From positions 806,001 to 870,000 of the forward strand of contig KV748184.1 of NCBI GenBank assembly GCA_001692895.1: a stretch of 64,000 bases of DNA, written 5' to 3'. Every line of letters starts with the position of its first letter. Position 1 is the first letter of the stretch. Origin of the DNA: Cenococcum geophilum 1.58 (lineage: Eukaryota > Ascomycota > Dothideomycetes > Gloniales > Gloniaceae). Below are positions 24,940 through 36,571 of this stretch, one piece after another. The translations under genes and the position numbers were made by a program. The notes below the pieces were generated by a model. The model did not search any database. It was not told where the DNA came from and was given only the letters and a program-made list of their open reading frames with translations.

Positions 24940-26940
24940 CCCCTGGCCGATTTAAGTTTACCCTTAAGAATAACTATAACTTTAACTTCTATATTATTAT
25001 TAATATTATATATCTTAGCGGCAAGCCAGTGCTCTAAGTTATTAACTTTTTAACCTCCTTCTAAGCCGCGCGTTTCTTAAAAGATATATTAGCTAGAAAC
25101 GTATAGGATACCCTTTAGTTATACTAGATTAATATCTATTTAGGACCCCCTAATTAAATTATCTACGATATAGAAAAGAACTTCTTATCTATAGAGTTCT
25201 GATAATAGATAAAGGCAATAGCAATTAAGGTTAAGGAAGTCCCCGTTAAGGCATATAATAGCATTAAAAAAGTAGAGCAATATTACATGCCATTATGCCG
25301 CGTATATAAGATTATCTCTTTAGAACTAAAGGACGCTAGCAAAGAACTTACCTTATAAATGGCTGTTAAAGTTATTAATAATTCTGTTGGCCTAGATAAA
25401 CTTATACCTATATTACTAGTCTTTAGCGCCTACCCTTAAATAACTAATAATTCTTTACTGTCTCCCTCTGTTGTGTAATAAGCTAAGGCTATTTATAAGG
25501 CAATAAAGGAGGTATAATATCTCTACGCTATATGCTAGGTTAATGACGCACTAGGAATAAGAAATGGCCTAAATATATTAACTACGCTTAACCTACTACT
25601 TTAGTCTAAAGTACGCGTATAGCGTGAAAAGGGAGGATAGTTAGGCCTATACTAACTCATTATAATTAATGGTTAAACTTGTACTATTTAGATGCCTTAT
25701 AGACCTACTTAATTCCGTTTAACTGTTATTAAGCCTTACTATAAAGATAATAATTTTAAGCCTTTATAGGATGCCCTAGAAGATGCCCTAGAGGAGAACT
25801 ACAATTAATACGCTCTAGAAGGCGACTATGATCCCGATATAATTATAGTAAATACGCCATAACTATGACGCGGTAGAGGTCGCCTAAAGGGATTATAAAA
25901 TTGCTAATATCTTATTAATTTTAAAGAACAATTTGTTGCCGCCATTAAGAATAGAGTTGAGTTATTAATGGCCTTTATAATAGCTAAGAAGAAGGCTAAC
26001 TTTAAGCTTACAAAATAGCTCTAAAAGGAAGGTTATATTATAACCCTAAGAGCTCCTTTCTAAGCATCTGATAAGTAGGAGATTAACGGTTTTATTATAA
26101 GAGGAGTCTTTAAATTTAAGAAGTATAACCCTACTAAGTTTAATAAAGTTTACATCTTTAAGTTAAGGATAGTTAATAAGATTAAGGGTAAGGCTACTAA
26201 CGTCCTATTTAAGAAATTAAGGCTTATTATCTAAGGTTACAATAATAATAGTAAAGAGATAATTCTTATATAATCTCCTATAATTTAATAAGCTAGTTAG
26301 TAAGTTATTATTATATTAGCTCCCTCCTTAATAAAGAATGGAATGGCGGTTTATTTATAAGATATTACTTAAGCCTATACCCAATTAGAGATGCACCTTT
26401 AGCGCTTAATATTGGTATACTTTTTGGAGCAAATTCGCCACTAGTATCCTAAAGATACGATTATAGTTGTGCTTAAGCCATTATATAGAATTGCAGAGGC
26501 AGGAACTTACTGGTGGGCTACCTATAGTAAGCACTATAAAGAGAAGCTTTTAATAACTACTTCTATATTTAATCCCTACTTCCTTATTACAACTATAGGA
26601 ACCCTATTTGGAATTGTTGGTATATAAACTGATAATATAATTATCTTAGGAGACGACTAATTCTTAGCTCTTAAAGAGGATAAGCTAGTAAAGGCAAATC
26701 TTATAGCAAAGCTAAAGGAAAAGCTTAACTTAATAATACTATTACTCTTTAATAGATGCATCCTTTCCTTAAACGAGGATTCCATTGCTTTGCGCTAGAA
26801 GGGTTAAGGTAAGAAGATTAATGTTATTAACGTTAATTTTCCAAAGTAAGGATATATGGAGTAACGTGCTTACGGAGCTTATGTTGCTTCTATTTATCAA
26901 CCTAAGGCTTTATTTAATCTCTCTATTACGGCTTAACACT
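24940..26940 (+). repeat. 2001-bp tandem duplication, copy 2
   Basis: Same start and end sequence as copy 1, then the unique sequence AGGAACTAATTAAGG continues the RNase H region. The junctions share only a T followed by CCCC, so a microhomology of about one base at most is visible. Confidence 0.93.
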
Positions 26941-27939
26941 AGGAACTAATTAAGGACGATATTCTTGCCCTAAATAAGCGTCTTTTCTAGCAAATAAACC
27001 ATCTTGATTGGGGACTACTTTATATACCTATTAATCTTCCTACCGCTAAGCTCTTTATATTTATTAATAGATCATTTATAAATAATAAAGATTTTAGCTC
27101 CTAATTGGGATATAAGATTGTTATCGCGAATGAATTTACTAGAGAGAATAACTTTATAATCTATAGTAATCTTATCTATTAGAGCTTAACTAAGAGTAAG
27201 CGCGTTACCTAAAGTGTTTTAGTATTAGAGATATATAGAATGGTTGGCGGAGTTAATATAGTAATTGCAATTAGAACTACCCTAAAGATAATTATAGATT
27301 AACTCGAACTTCCTATTATCCCTATAATTATATACACCAATTCATTTTCCCTTTATAAGTATTTAGTTAAGCTTAGTACTATAAAGAAGAAGCGCCTTAT
27401 AATTAATATTATGGCACTTCGGCAATCCTATAAGCGTTAAAAACTCTTTAAGATTTAATGGATTAATAGCTAAGATAACCTGGTAGATGTAATAATAAAG
27501 GCGAACCTAAATAAGGCACTAGAGACGTTTGTTAATATAAATACTCTATATATATGAGTTAAAGGTTAAGTTAAAAGGGAGTCCCTAGAAATTTCTTAGT
27601 TACGTAAGGTCTTAAGATATTTAGGAACTTCAACTAGCGGTTAAAGTTATCTAATTAGTTAGATTCTGTAGACCCTGACTTAAACTAGCTAATTAGGATT
27701 TTCCATCCCCAAGATGGAAAATCGCTATTAGCTCGCTTACCGCTAGCGCCTTAGCGGCCCTACTAATAAGATACCTACCTATAACTTATAAGTAAGAAAG
27801 CACTATATACTAAGAGGCAAATTTTGGGACAGCGAGACTTATATTGTAATGGCAATAGTAAGTAAGGAGGATTAATTTTTATTCCGCTAGTTAAGCGGTA
27901 TATATATATAGATGGCAACTATAAAAGAAGAGTTGCTAG

Positions 27940-28135
27940 TGTTAGGAATAAAGGTAAATGGTTACCATATAAGGCAAGTTGCCGTTACGTACAGCAAGTT
28001 GCCATCACGTGCCGCCGCGGCACTAGCATAGTAAGGAACCCTAAGTTCCTTACCCCTTTCTTTAAGATCAATATAGAACAATTATTATACTATCTACGAA
28101 CCATAGCTACGTGATATCCCCTTGTATAACCAACA
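27940..28135 (+). repeat. Copia 2 right LTR (196 bp)
   Basis: Starts TGTTAGGAATAAAGG, ends TAACCAACA, followed by the target duplication CTTAT. Confidence 0.94.
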
Positions 28136-28140
28136 CTTAT

Positions 28141-30127
28141 AAACCTTAAAGGACGATTTCCTACCTACCTTAAATAAGACGCTAGAACCTTAATTAATTC
28201 CTACTAAAGGATTCTTAAGCTTCTTAGCTCCTTCTACCTATTAATAACTATATTACGAATATATACCTATAGAGGATGACTTATAGGATAAAGACAGCGT
28301 AGCTATTAAGGAAGATAATATTATAAAAGGTAAATAATTAAGGAAGTTACCTAAACAATATATGGCTTATTTAACTCACCTTAAAGAGGTAGATAGCTTT
28401 AAAGCACTTTAGGTAGCCTTCTACGTAAGCCTAAAATATTATAGGAAAATCTATTATAATAAGCTACTACCTCTACCTAAGAACTAGAAGGAGCTTATAA
28501 AATACTAGTATAGAGAAGAGTTCCTTATTGCTGCTATAAAAGAATATACGGACCTAAACGGTTATAGAATATTCAAGGTTATAAATAAGACTCCATTAGT
28601 TAAAACAGTGCCTACTACCTAGAGATTTACCTATAAAACGAACACTAACGGATATCTAATAAAGTTTAAGGCACGACTCTATATAAAAGGCGATCTATAA
28701 GAGTTAATTTATAAGGAAACCTATACGGCAACTCTAGCAGCCAAAGTCTTTAGGGCTCTCGCAGCAGTCATCGCAGCATTTAATTTGGACGTTTAGCAGG
28801 GCGACGCTGTTAACGCGTTTACAAATAGTTTAATTAACAAAATAGTCTATATTAAGTATCCAGATGGATTTACTATTAAAAGCAAATATCTACTACTATA
28901 TAGAGCTCTCTACGGACTTTAATAATTACTACGTCTCTAGTATAATAACTTAAGTTAGGAACTAACTAAATTGGGGTTAAAGCCTATTAGCGGAGAGCTA
29001 TATCTCTACTACAATAATTAACTAATTATGTTCTTCTATGTAGATAATATCTATGCTATAAGTACTAAGGAGAACTAGTTAGAGCTTCTAAGCTTTAAGA
29101 ATACGTTTATAAAGAAATACGAGATAAAGAACCTAGGCGAACTATTCTAGTTCCTAAAAATTTAAGTCTTAAGAGACAAAAGTTAGAGGAAGCTATAGCT
29201 CTATTAAGACTTCTATATTAAGAAGATCGCTAATAACTTTTATTTAACTAATATACGCTTAGTTAGTACACCTATAAGCACTAATAGGCTCCTATTAAAC
29301 CCGGAGAAAGCTTTAAATTAAGACACCTATATCTACTAGAGGATAATTAGATTACTTCTCTACGCGACCTATATTACGAGACCTAATATAGCTTAGGCTT
29401 TAAGTAAGCTATCGGAATTCCTACGAAACCCCTTACCCCTACACAACGCCGCAGCCCGTTAAGCGATTACCTACCTATATTAGACGAGGACCCTTACAAT
29501 TAAATACTTAGGGCATAATATAGGGAGTTAAGTCTTTACGGGAGCAAGTGACGTAGCGTTTAGAGATGACTTGACAAGTAGACGTAGTACGGAAGGATAT
29601 CTGTTTACCCTATTTAGGGGACCAATTAACTAGCACTCTACTAAGTAGACGTTAGTAACGAAGTTAAGTACTAAGGCAGAGCTTATAGCTTTATTATATA
29701 CAGGCACGGAATTAATCTAGTGGAGTTACTTCTTTAAAGAAATTAAATTAACCTTAGATAACAGGCAAACGATTAACTGTAACAATCTATAGACAATTTA
29801 ACTGCTTACAAAGGACGGACTAGAGCTATCTACGAAGCTCCAACACGTTAACATACACCACTACTGGTTACGTTAAGAAGTACGTGACGATCGAATTAGG
29901 ATTAACTGGACGCCTACTGCAGCAATAGTAGCAGACGGCTTGACAAAAGCTCTACCGAGGCAGAAGCACGAGACGTTTGTTTATTAATTGAATTTGGTCG
30001 ATATTAAAGATAGGATCTAAATTGATAAAGGTAAGCGAGGAGGACGATATGGGGCATATTTGACTTAACACTATGCCAAGACCCGCGATGCAGCTTTGAT
30101 CCATGAGGGCTCAAAGCTGGGGGGGTG
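28141..30127 (+). pseudogene. RIP-degraded 3' half of copia 1 pol (RT and RNase H)
   Basis: RT is at about 28560-29170, with FNLDV-QGDAVNAF, PDGFTIKSKYLLLYRALYGL and FYVDNI, where the catalytic DD has become DN. RNase H is at about 29535-29960, with a STKAELIAL motif. It continues the frame broken at 20143 and ends before the polypurine tract at 30113-30127. Confidence 0.82.
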
Positions 30128-30344
30128 TGTCGATCCAGGTCGGGTTTTAAAACGGGTTTCCTTACCACCGTCTTACTACTGTCTCGGTCAGCGACCCGGT
30201 CAACGACTCGGTCGACGACTCGGTCACCGACGTAGTCTACTGTCCCTTTTTCTTATGTATACATAGAGGCTATAGAGCCACATTTTCAATAGACAGAGTT
30301 CTCATTCTTTACTTACTTATCGGTGCATGGACTACCGATCGACA
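30128..30344 (+). repeat. Copia 1 right LTR (217 bp)
   Basis: TGTCGATCCAGGTCGG to CCGATCGACA, followed by CCTAG. Less mutated than the left copy. Confidence 0.95.
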
Positions 30345-30349
30345 CCTAG

Positions 30350-30747
30350 CGAGAGGTAAGGGGTAAGTCTATTGTAGAGCTTTTAAAATCTTATAGAGGT
30401 TTATCCTGATTAACTTATTTGACTTTCTCCCCTTTAAAGTATACTTTTAAGACGTCTTTTCTTTATATACTATAGGACAGTAAGTTAAATCTAGTGTCTG
30501 ATAACCTCATATTACTACAGTTTTCTCCTTAGATAGATTATTAGCGTCTGGGTAGTCGTATGTGTTGGTTGGGGGGGGGGGGGGGGGGGTACGTGGACAT
30601 ATGGAGTCCTCACACCACCATACACCTGCGTCCCCGCGTGATAGTATGTATATCCAAATTGAGTTGTGTAAAGAATTCCTATTAAATCGGAAATCCCAGA
30701 AGAGAGTGATGACCGATGAATCTTTATTGCTCTATGAAGTGTCGACC
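30350..30747 (+). other. Spacer with a 19-G homopolymer
   Basis: Sequence between the copia 1 target duplication and a solo LTR. Its first 30 bases may be a continuation of the interrupted ankyrin remnant. A run of 19 G lies at 30571-30589. At 30740-30747 is TGTCGACC, the first bases of another LTR that was split by the next insertion. Confidence 0.6.
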
Positions 30748-30802
30748 TGTCGATCCAGGTCGGATTTTGGTGATCACCCTGTTCCTGTTCTAGTTGCCTA
30801 CA

Positions 30803-31037
30803 TGTAAGCTTTGCAGTGCGAAGAATTGAATGAACGACTTGATTGTGAATGTAGCTCTAGAGGCTCTATATATACACGAAGAAGGTAGAAGTAATGGGGT
30901 AATAGATAGCTGAAATGGGAACGGTAATCTGCTACCAATATTGATCTGCAACTACTATATTAGGTGGCGTTAACGCTATCTCGGAGCCTTCCAAGCGGTA
31001 ATCTTGTGTCTCAACGCAGTGTCGGTAATCGGTTACA
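30803..31037 (-). repeat. Copia 3 LTR, 3' copy
   Basis: 235 bp, same length as the copy at 36066-36300, with a few C/T and G/A differences. Confidence 0.94.
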
Positions 31038-34000
31038 CACCCCCCTAGATTTAACGGTGTAGTTAAAGCTATAGAACATAAAATAAGGGCAGAAGCTATA
31101 CCAAAATAGGAAATTTAGATACAATTTAAGAGTAGTAAAAGGTAGGGTAATTAAAATGGTATATTGCGAATATTGCGAATATCGCGGATATTGCAGATAT
31201 CGCGGACATTGCGAATGGAGTCAATTAATCTAATATCGAATATCCACTAAATTTAATTGCTTTATCCATGCCTTGTGCTTTTAACGGGGTAAGATCTTAG
31301 TAAGGCCATTAGTAGGCATCTTGTCTGTAGGGACCCATTAGACGTTAATCTTTTTAACTTAAACTTCCTATCTCAGCCAGTGCTAATAGACATCGATATA
31401 TCAAAGCTTAGTATTAAGCTTTAGTGTATCCTATCTTAGGAGTTATACGGTCTGCATATTGTCGCAGAGCACAGTAAAATCGCGTTCTAAATTAAAGCCT
31501 ATTGCCTTAAAGAATCGTTGCCACTAGATAATTTTAACAGCAGTAGTAGATAGGGAGAGAAGCTCCGCTTTAGTAGTTAAATAAGTAACCGATTGTTATA
31601 AGGTAGCTTTCCAATTAATTAGTCCTCCAAATAGCATAAATAGGTACCCCTAAGAGCTCCATCTAGTCTCCTTATCGTCCGCAAATACTACATTAAATGC
31701 TCCGTAAAAGGTAACGTCTTCTCCTTCTAGGTTTTTATAATAGATATATGCTCTAAAGGCTTCGCCAGAGTATTTAATAGCTATTAATTTTATTCTAAGG
31801 CAGTAGGAAATAGCTTAGTTTACTACATTAAGGTGTTCTTAATTTAGATTAGTAAGGAATTCGGCTAGCTTAGAATGCGTCTTAGTAATATTAGGTCTTC
31901 TAAATACGGCTAGGTATGCAAGAGAACTAACCCGTTGCTAATAGGCTAGTGTTTTTTAAGGGTTCGTCTGCTAGTCAGACGGAATTAGTTTAGCAGGTAG
32001 TAGAGATTTAGGAAATCTTCCTAGTTAAATATTAAATCAATTGGCTATCCTTTTAATATAGGAATCTTAGTAGAGCCAGAGCTTTCAATTTGGTCAATCT
32101 CGTTTAATTTAAATTCCTAAAAACCACTATAGGTCTCCTAGTGCACGGATCTCATATTAGTACAGCAATTTTGCTTTAAATTCTTTAAGTCTTAAAAGGT
32201 CCTTCTTGGCAAATAGGACGGCTATATTGTCTACATAGAAGAAGACAATAAGTCGTCTATTAGTAAATAGGTAGTTAGTGCCTAGTACTAGTTCTAATCC
32301 GAATTTAGCCAGTGTATTGGTAAGCTCTTTATACTAAAGTAGTAGTAAGATTTTTAATCCATATAGCGCCATAAGTAGCTTTAAGACATGTCTGTTTTAA
32401 TCAAATCCTTCTAGGCAGTAGTAGTAGATTAGTTTACTAAGCTTGGCGTTTATAAATGCGTTTACAGCGTTATACTATCGAATTTCTAGGTTAAATACGG
32501 CTGCTATAGCCATAAGAGCACGGAATATTCGAGCAGCTAGGGTTACTGCATAGGTCTCTTCCTCTGTAATCTACAGATCTCCGCGGACACACAGTCAAGC
32601 TTTAAGCTTTTAAAGATAACCGTCACTGTTAAGCTTATATTTAAAGACCCATTTTAGCAAAAGGATCTGCTCGTTGCCTGCTTCTGCTTTTAGTATAGTC
32701 TTAAATATCCCTCGGCGTTTTAGGTCGTTATATTCTTTTTCCATAGCCTTTTAAAAGCCAGTAGTCAAAGGGTGCTTTCTTAGATCTTTGAGATTCTTTA
32801 GTTTAGGAGGAAGGTTGTCCTAATATAGAGATAAGGATCTAGTTCGGTTAATGTCCTTTACTAGTCCTATGGCAAATTTAGCGTAGTAACCAAATAGGGT
32901 AAATAGATTGGTTAGTGCTGCTACATACGCTTAACGTCGAATTCGTTTTAATCCTTTTAGTAGGATAAGGTCGGCAGAAGGTTTGGCCGAGACTTTATTA
33001 GCTTATAGAGCTATATTAGATAGTTCTGGCAAACTTAGCTAGGAAGGGGTTGTTTCAATTATATCTAGGATATCATCTTAAAGTCCTTATAGTGAGGTAT
33101 TCGATTCTAGTAAATCTGGAGATACCATTCTACTAGGAGTCGGTAACTATTTAATATCCTTTATACAAGGCTCTGCCGCATCGTTCGATTTAGGTGTAGT
33201 CGTTTGTTCTACATTTAAGGTAGGTCTATATAGGACAGATTTATCCTCAGATTTGTCCTCGTGTAGAGGTTCTAGTAGACTAATTATCTAGAGGGTATCT
33301 TCTAATGCTTCCCTTAGCAGGTAGTCGATGTCTTAACCCTTAGGGTCATAAAACGAGGTCTCGTCAAATATAACGTCTCTGGTTTAAATAACCTTGCGGA
33401 GACTCAGAATCCAGATTCAATAAATATTGGTTAAATCGTAGCCGACTAGGTATCCAATTAATGCACAAGGAGCTAGTTTATCTCCCCTTTTAATTCGTTT
33501 ATCCAGTATATAGGTTTTGCAGCCGTATACATGCATATAGGTAAGTAATGGCGGCTTGCCGTAGGCGATCTCGTACGGAGTTTTCTATCCTAGTTGCTTA
33601 TTTAGGGTTTAATTAAGTGCATAGCTAGCGGTAAGGAAAGCTTCTAGTCCTAGGGATGGGGGTAAGGATACTTCTAGCTGCATAGCCCTTAATCGATCCA
33701 TAAGGGTTTGTCCAGATCATTTAGCTCCGCCATTTTGTTCTTCTATATACGGTGCTCGGCATTTAAAAGTAATACCTTTATCTGCACACTATGTATATAA
33801 GATATCTTCTATTTATTTAAAAGCACATTTATTATTACTCTAGAAGAAGATAACGTCTTAGTAGAATCGTATTTTAATTAAACGGTGGGTCTTGCGGATA
33901 GTAGGTAGGACGGTAGCTTTATCCTTATTTTTAGCAGTAAATATAAAATTAAATTTAGAATACGTGTAATAGAAGTGTATTACGTATCTATCGCTATTAT

Positions 34001-36065
34001 ACCCTAGTTCTCCAAGGGTAATAATATTAAATGCTACCCGCTTAAATGGTCGAGTGGCTGGAAATTTATATTCTCGTCTTTAAGAGATCTGCTGTATGTG
34101 CTTTAATATTAAGCAGACTTCGCATTTAATTTTAAGCGGTGCTCATTCGTCAATTAGCTCTTCGAGCTCTACGCCATTAACGTACTTAGGAAGCTGCTTA
34201 ATAGCGTTAGGTCCTACATAGCCAAGTATTTTATACCATTTTATAGCTATAGCTCCGACTAGTTTACGGGCCATTCTACTTAGTTAATGTCTTCTTATTA
34301 AGAAGGTCAATTAATTTATCGAATCTAGGGTATTTATAGGCTCTCGGTGCATTAGTGCCTAGTAGCCCCCTAGTTATTTCGCATAGCATACTATTTCGCC
34401 AGTAGCTAGACGGTATAGCAAGTTTCGTCCTAAGTCGAAATGGATATCGTTATCTATAGCCCTTGATAGTGCTACAATATTTGTAAATATGGTAGGTACT
34501 AATGCTACATAGGATAGCTTCATTTTTGAGCTCCTAGTAGGTGTATTAATAGTAATTATTACTGTTCCATAAGCCTATATCTTTTTACAATTTTCACCAG
34601 CAATCAGGTAGTCGTCTTCTGCAGCTAGGTAGGAGAAGGTAAAGTCTTCTTAGTTATTGCAGACGTGGGTATTTACACTAGGGTTAAGTATCTAGGTGTT
34701 CTAGAGTTTAAATGGAGTTTAACCAGTACTAAACACGGTAGTATAGCTAGTTAGGGTTTTAGAAGGTAGGGTTTTAGAATTAAAATTAATTATAGATTCT
34801 ATATTCTTCTTTGCTTCCTATTCTCTTTTTAAGATAAGGTTAACAATGCGTTTAATCTAAGGCGTAGATGAGATTGCTTCTTCTACTTTCTTTTAGATGT
34901 CTAGGTTTAGTTTCCATCCTTAAGGGCGCTTCTACTCAACAATGTAGTAGTAGCTACTAAATCAATGTTTAAAGCCGCATATGTATTCCTTATTCCATTT
35001 TAAATCTAAATTAGAATTACTATTAGAATCTAAATTAGAATTGCCTAGGGTTACAAAAGTAGAGTTATTAGCAGGGGTAGCAGTGGATACTGCTTACTGC
35101 ATGCGGTAGTGCTCCTTAAATTCCTTAATTAGATCGATAATAGATGGGGCATCTTTATCCTTCCGTTCTTTCCTAATAAGGTCTACTTCTAGTGCTCCTA
35201 CAAAACTAGAAGAGATGGATTTAATGGCTTAAATAAAGTTATAGTGTGGCCTAAATCCTTATACATCTAGTAGCTTTAATTACTCCGTAAGCTTATAGAC
35301 ATTCCGCCAGTTATTTAACCATTTATCGATGCTCTGCTTTTTATTATAGACTTTTAAAGCCGTGTACTAATTTAGGACGTCTCGTTTTTAACCTAAGGTA
35401 GTAAGGGCTAGTGCAGTCTTAAGTGCTTAAAGCCGTTCGTGTACTGTATTAAGGTCGTTAATAAGTAGAAGGTAGGCTACCGATGTAGTGCGAACGATAT
35501 AGTTACTAATATCGTTTATAGCCCGTTTTTGCTTCTCGTATGTATAAAGATTATCTTTATATTTAGCATAGAGCTAATTATAGGCGGTAAGCTGACTTGG
35601 GTCTAGCTTTACTATTAATATAGCCATAGGTAGTATGTCCCTTAGTATGGGACGACTTAGTTATACTAGCTTTAGACGCTCGCCTTTTTTAAATAGGTCA
35701 ATGTGCTCCCATACCTTGTTAGTTTTAGCAGTATCTTAGATAATAAAGAACCACTATGACCAATTAGATGGCTGGTTAAGGATAAGGTTAACTTTCAATT
35801 CGCTTGTGGTTGTCATTTTTAGGATTTAATAGGTCAGGTAGGGTCCAATTGGCGTCTTAGCAAAAACCTTATTTTAACGTTTCGAACTTTTGATTTGATT
35901 CGTTAGTTCGTTCATTGGTCGGGTACGTACGTCAACTGGGGTCGATCGTCCGTTCGTTTAATAGGTAAAGAAGCTCGAGACACTGCAAAGGTAGTAGAAG
36001 TAGTAACTTCTTAAATAAGGTAGTAGATTAATTGGTTAGCAGGTGGTGCGATCCGGGCTCATAAC
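31038..36065 (-). pseudogene. RIP-degraded copia 3 gag-pol
   Basis: Read on the minus strand. Gag begins with an ATG at 35815 (MTTTSELKVNLILNQPSNW) and includes the UBN2-like region and a Cys/His remnant near 34975. Integrase follows at about 34300-33500, RT at about 32900-32100 and RNase H at about 31900-31350. Many in-frame stops, though fewer than in the elements of the main nest. Confidence 0.8.
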
Positions 36066-36300
36066 TGTAAGCTTTGCAGTGCGAAGAATTGAATGAACGA
36101 CTTAATTGTGAATGTAGCTCTAGAGGCTCTATATATACACGAAGAAGGTAGAAGTAATGGGGTAATAGATAGCTGAAATGGGAACGGTAATCTGCCACCA
36201 ATATTGATCTGCAACCACTATATTGGGTGGCGTTGACGCCATCTCGGAGCCTTCCAAGCGGTGATCTTGTGTCTCAACGCAGTGTCGGTAGTCGGTTACA
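36066..36300 (-). repeat. Copia 3 LTR, 5' copy
   Basis: 235 bp, ending on the plus strand with CGGTTACA directly before the CTACA duplication. Confidence 0.94.
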
Positions 36301-36513
36301 CTACACCTTATGACTTCATACTATTTCTATTACCCCCCCATTACCTTATTAGCAATGTCGATCAATTGGCAATGAGGTAACAGTTTCAAATCGACGTCAG
36401 TGTCGACGTCAGTCTTTGCCACCTATCTAGTGTATATAGTGAGGCTCTAGAGCCTCTTGCAATGAGACAGAGTCATCATTCTTTTATCTTTTGGTCTTCC
36501 GATCGACACGACC

Positions 36514-36571
36514 TGTTGGCTACACCTACCTCACGTATATATAGTCTCTGTTTCTTCATAGATCAATCGAG
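36514..36571 (+). repeat. LTR fragment related to the LTR at 59120
   Basis: Contains GTATATATAG and TTCTTCATAGATCAATCGA, matching the 3' half of the solo LTR at 59120-59324. Its 5' start TGTCGACC is at 30740, so the 258-bp LTR inserted 8 bases into it. The middle is missing. Confidence 0.55.

Larger units (their letters stand above)
20340..27939 (+). pseudogene. RIP-degraded copia 2 gag-pol
   Basis: Gag is at about 20700-22100, ending in a Cys-rich knuckle remnant (CYVCKKLNC) near 22005. The protease segment with IMPDTRAAGVS is at about 22405, where GA(C)TGG-type motifs would sit. The integrase start and core are at about 22800-23100. RT segments, including LKPLYRIAEAGTYWWATYS and TDNIIILGDD, are at about 24470-24660 and again 2001 bp later. 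RNase H is at about 26860-27500. Stops are everywhere and no product is possible. Confidence 0.8.
20144..28135 (+). mobile_element. Copia-type LTR retrotransposon 2, nested in copia 1
   Basis: LTRs at 20144-20339 and 27940-28135 are both 196 bp, starting TGTTRGGAATAAAGG and ending TAACCAAYA. Target duplication CTTAT is at 20139-20143 and 28136-28140. The 7992-bp total includes a 2001-bp internal duplication, so the original element was about 5991 bp. Confidence 0.95.
9468..30344 (+). mobile_element. Copia-type LTR retrotransposon 1, outermost of the nest
   Basis: The left LTR is 9468-9483 plus 16944-17144 (217 bp once the inserted gypsy is removed) and the right LTR is 30128-30344 (217 bp). 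Both run from TGT to ACA and they match along their length, with C/T and G/A differences mainly in the left copy. The 5-bp target duplication CCTAG is at 9463-9467 and 30345-30349. A G-rich polypurine tract ends just before 30128. Without its two insertions the element would be 5420 bp. It landed in the ankyrin-repeat tail of the NLR-like gene. Confidence 0.95.
30803..36300 (-). mobile_element. Copia-type LTR retrotransposon 3 (5498 bp)
   Basis: LTRs at 30803-31037 and 36066-36300 are both 235 bp (plus-strand reading TGTAAGCTTTGCAG to CGGTTACA). Target duplication CTACA is at 30798-30802 and 36301-36305. The minus-strand polypurine tract (AGGGGGGTG) adjoins the LTR at 31038. The element is inserted in a solo LTR. 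Confidence 0.95.
30748..36508 (+). mobile_element. Solo LTR (258 bp) split by copia 3
   Basis: The LTR is 30748-30802 plus 36306-36508, from TGTCGATCCAGGTCGG to CCGATCGACA, with duplication CGACC at 30743-30747 and 36509-36513. No internal region belongs to it. It is related to the LTR at 37019-37211 (GGTCRGATTTTG, CACCCTATGACT blocks). Confidence 0.9.

Noticed and set aside
24784-25053. 89-codon open frame in the copia 2 region
   Set aside because: It spans the junction of the 2001-bp duplication and is out of frame with the RT; it is an accident of the junction.
30562-30807. 81-codon frame through the poly-G run
   Set aside because: A Gly run translated from homopolymer DNA, then LTR sequence; no protein features.
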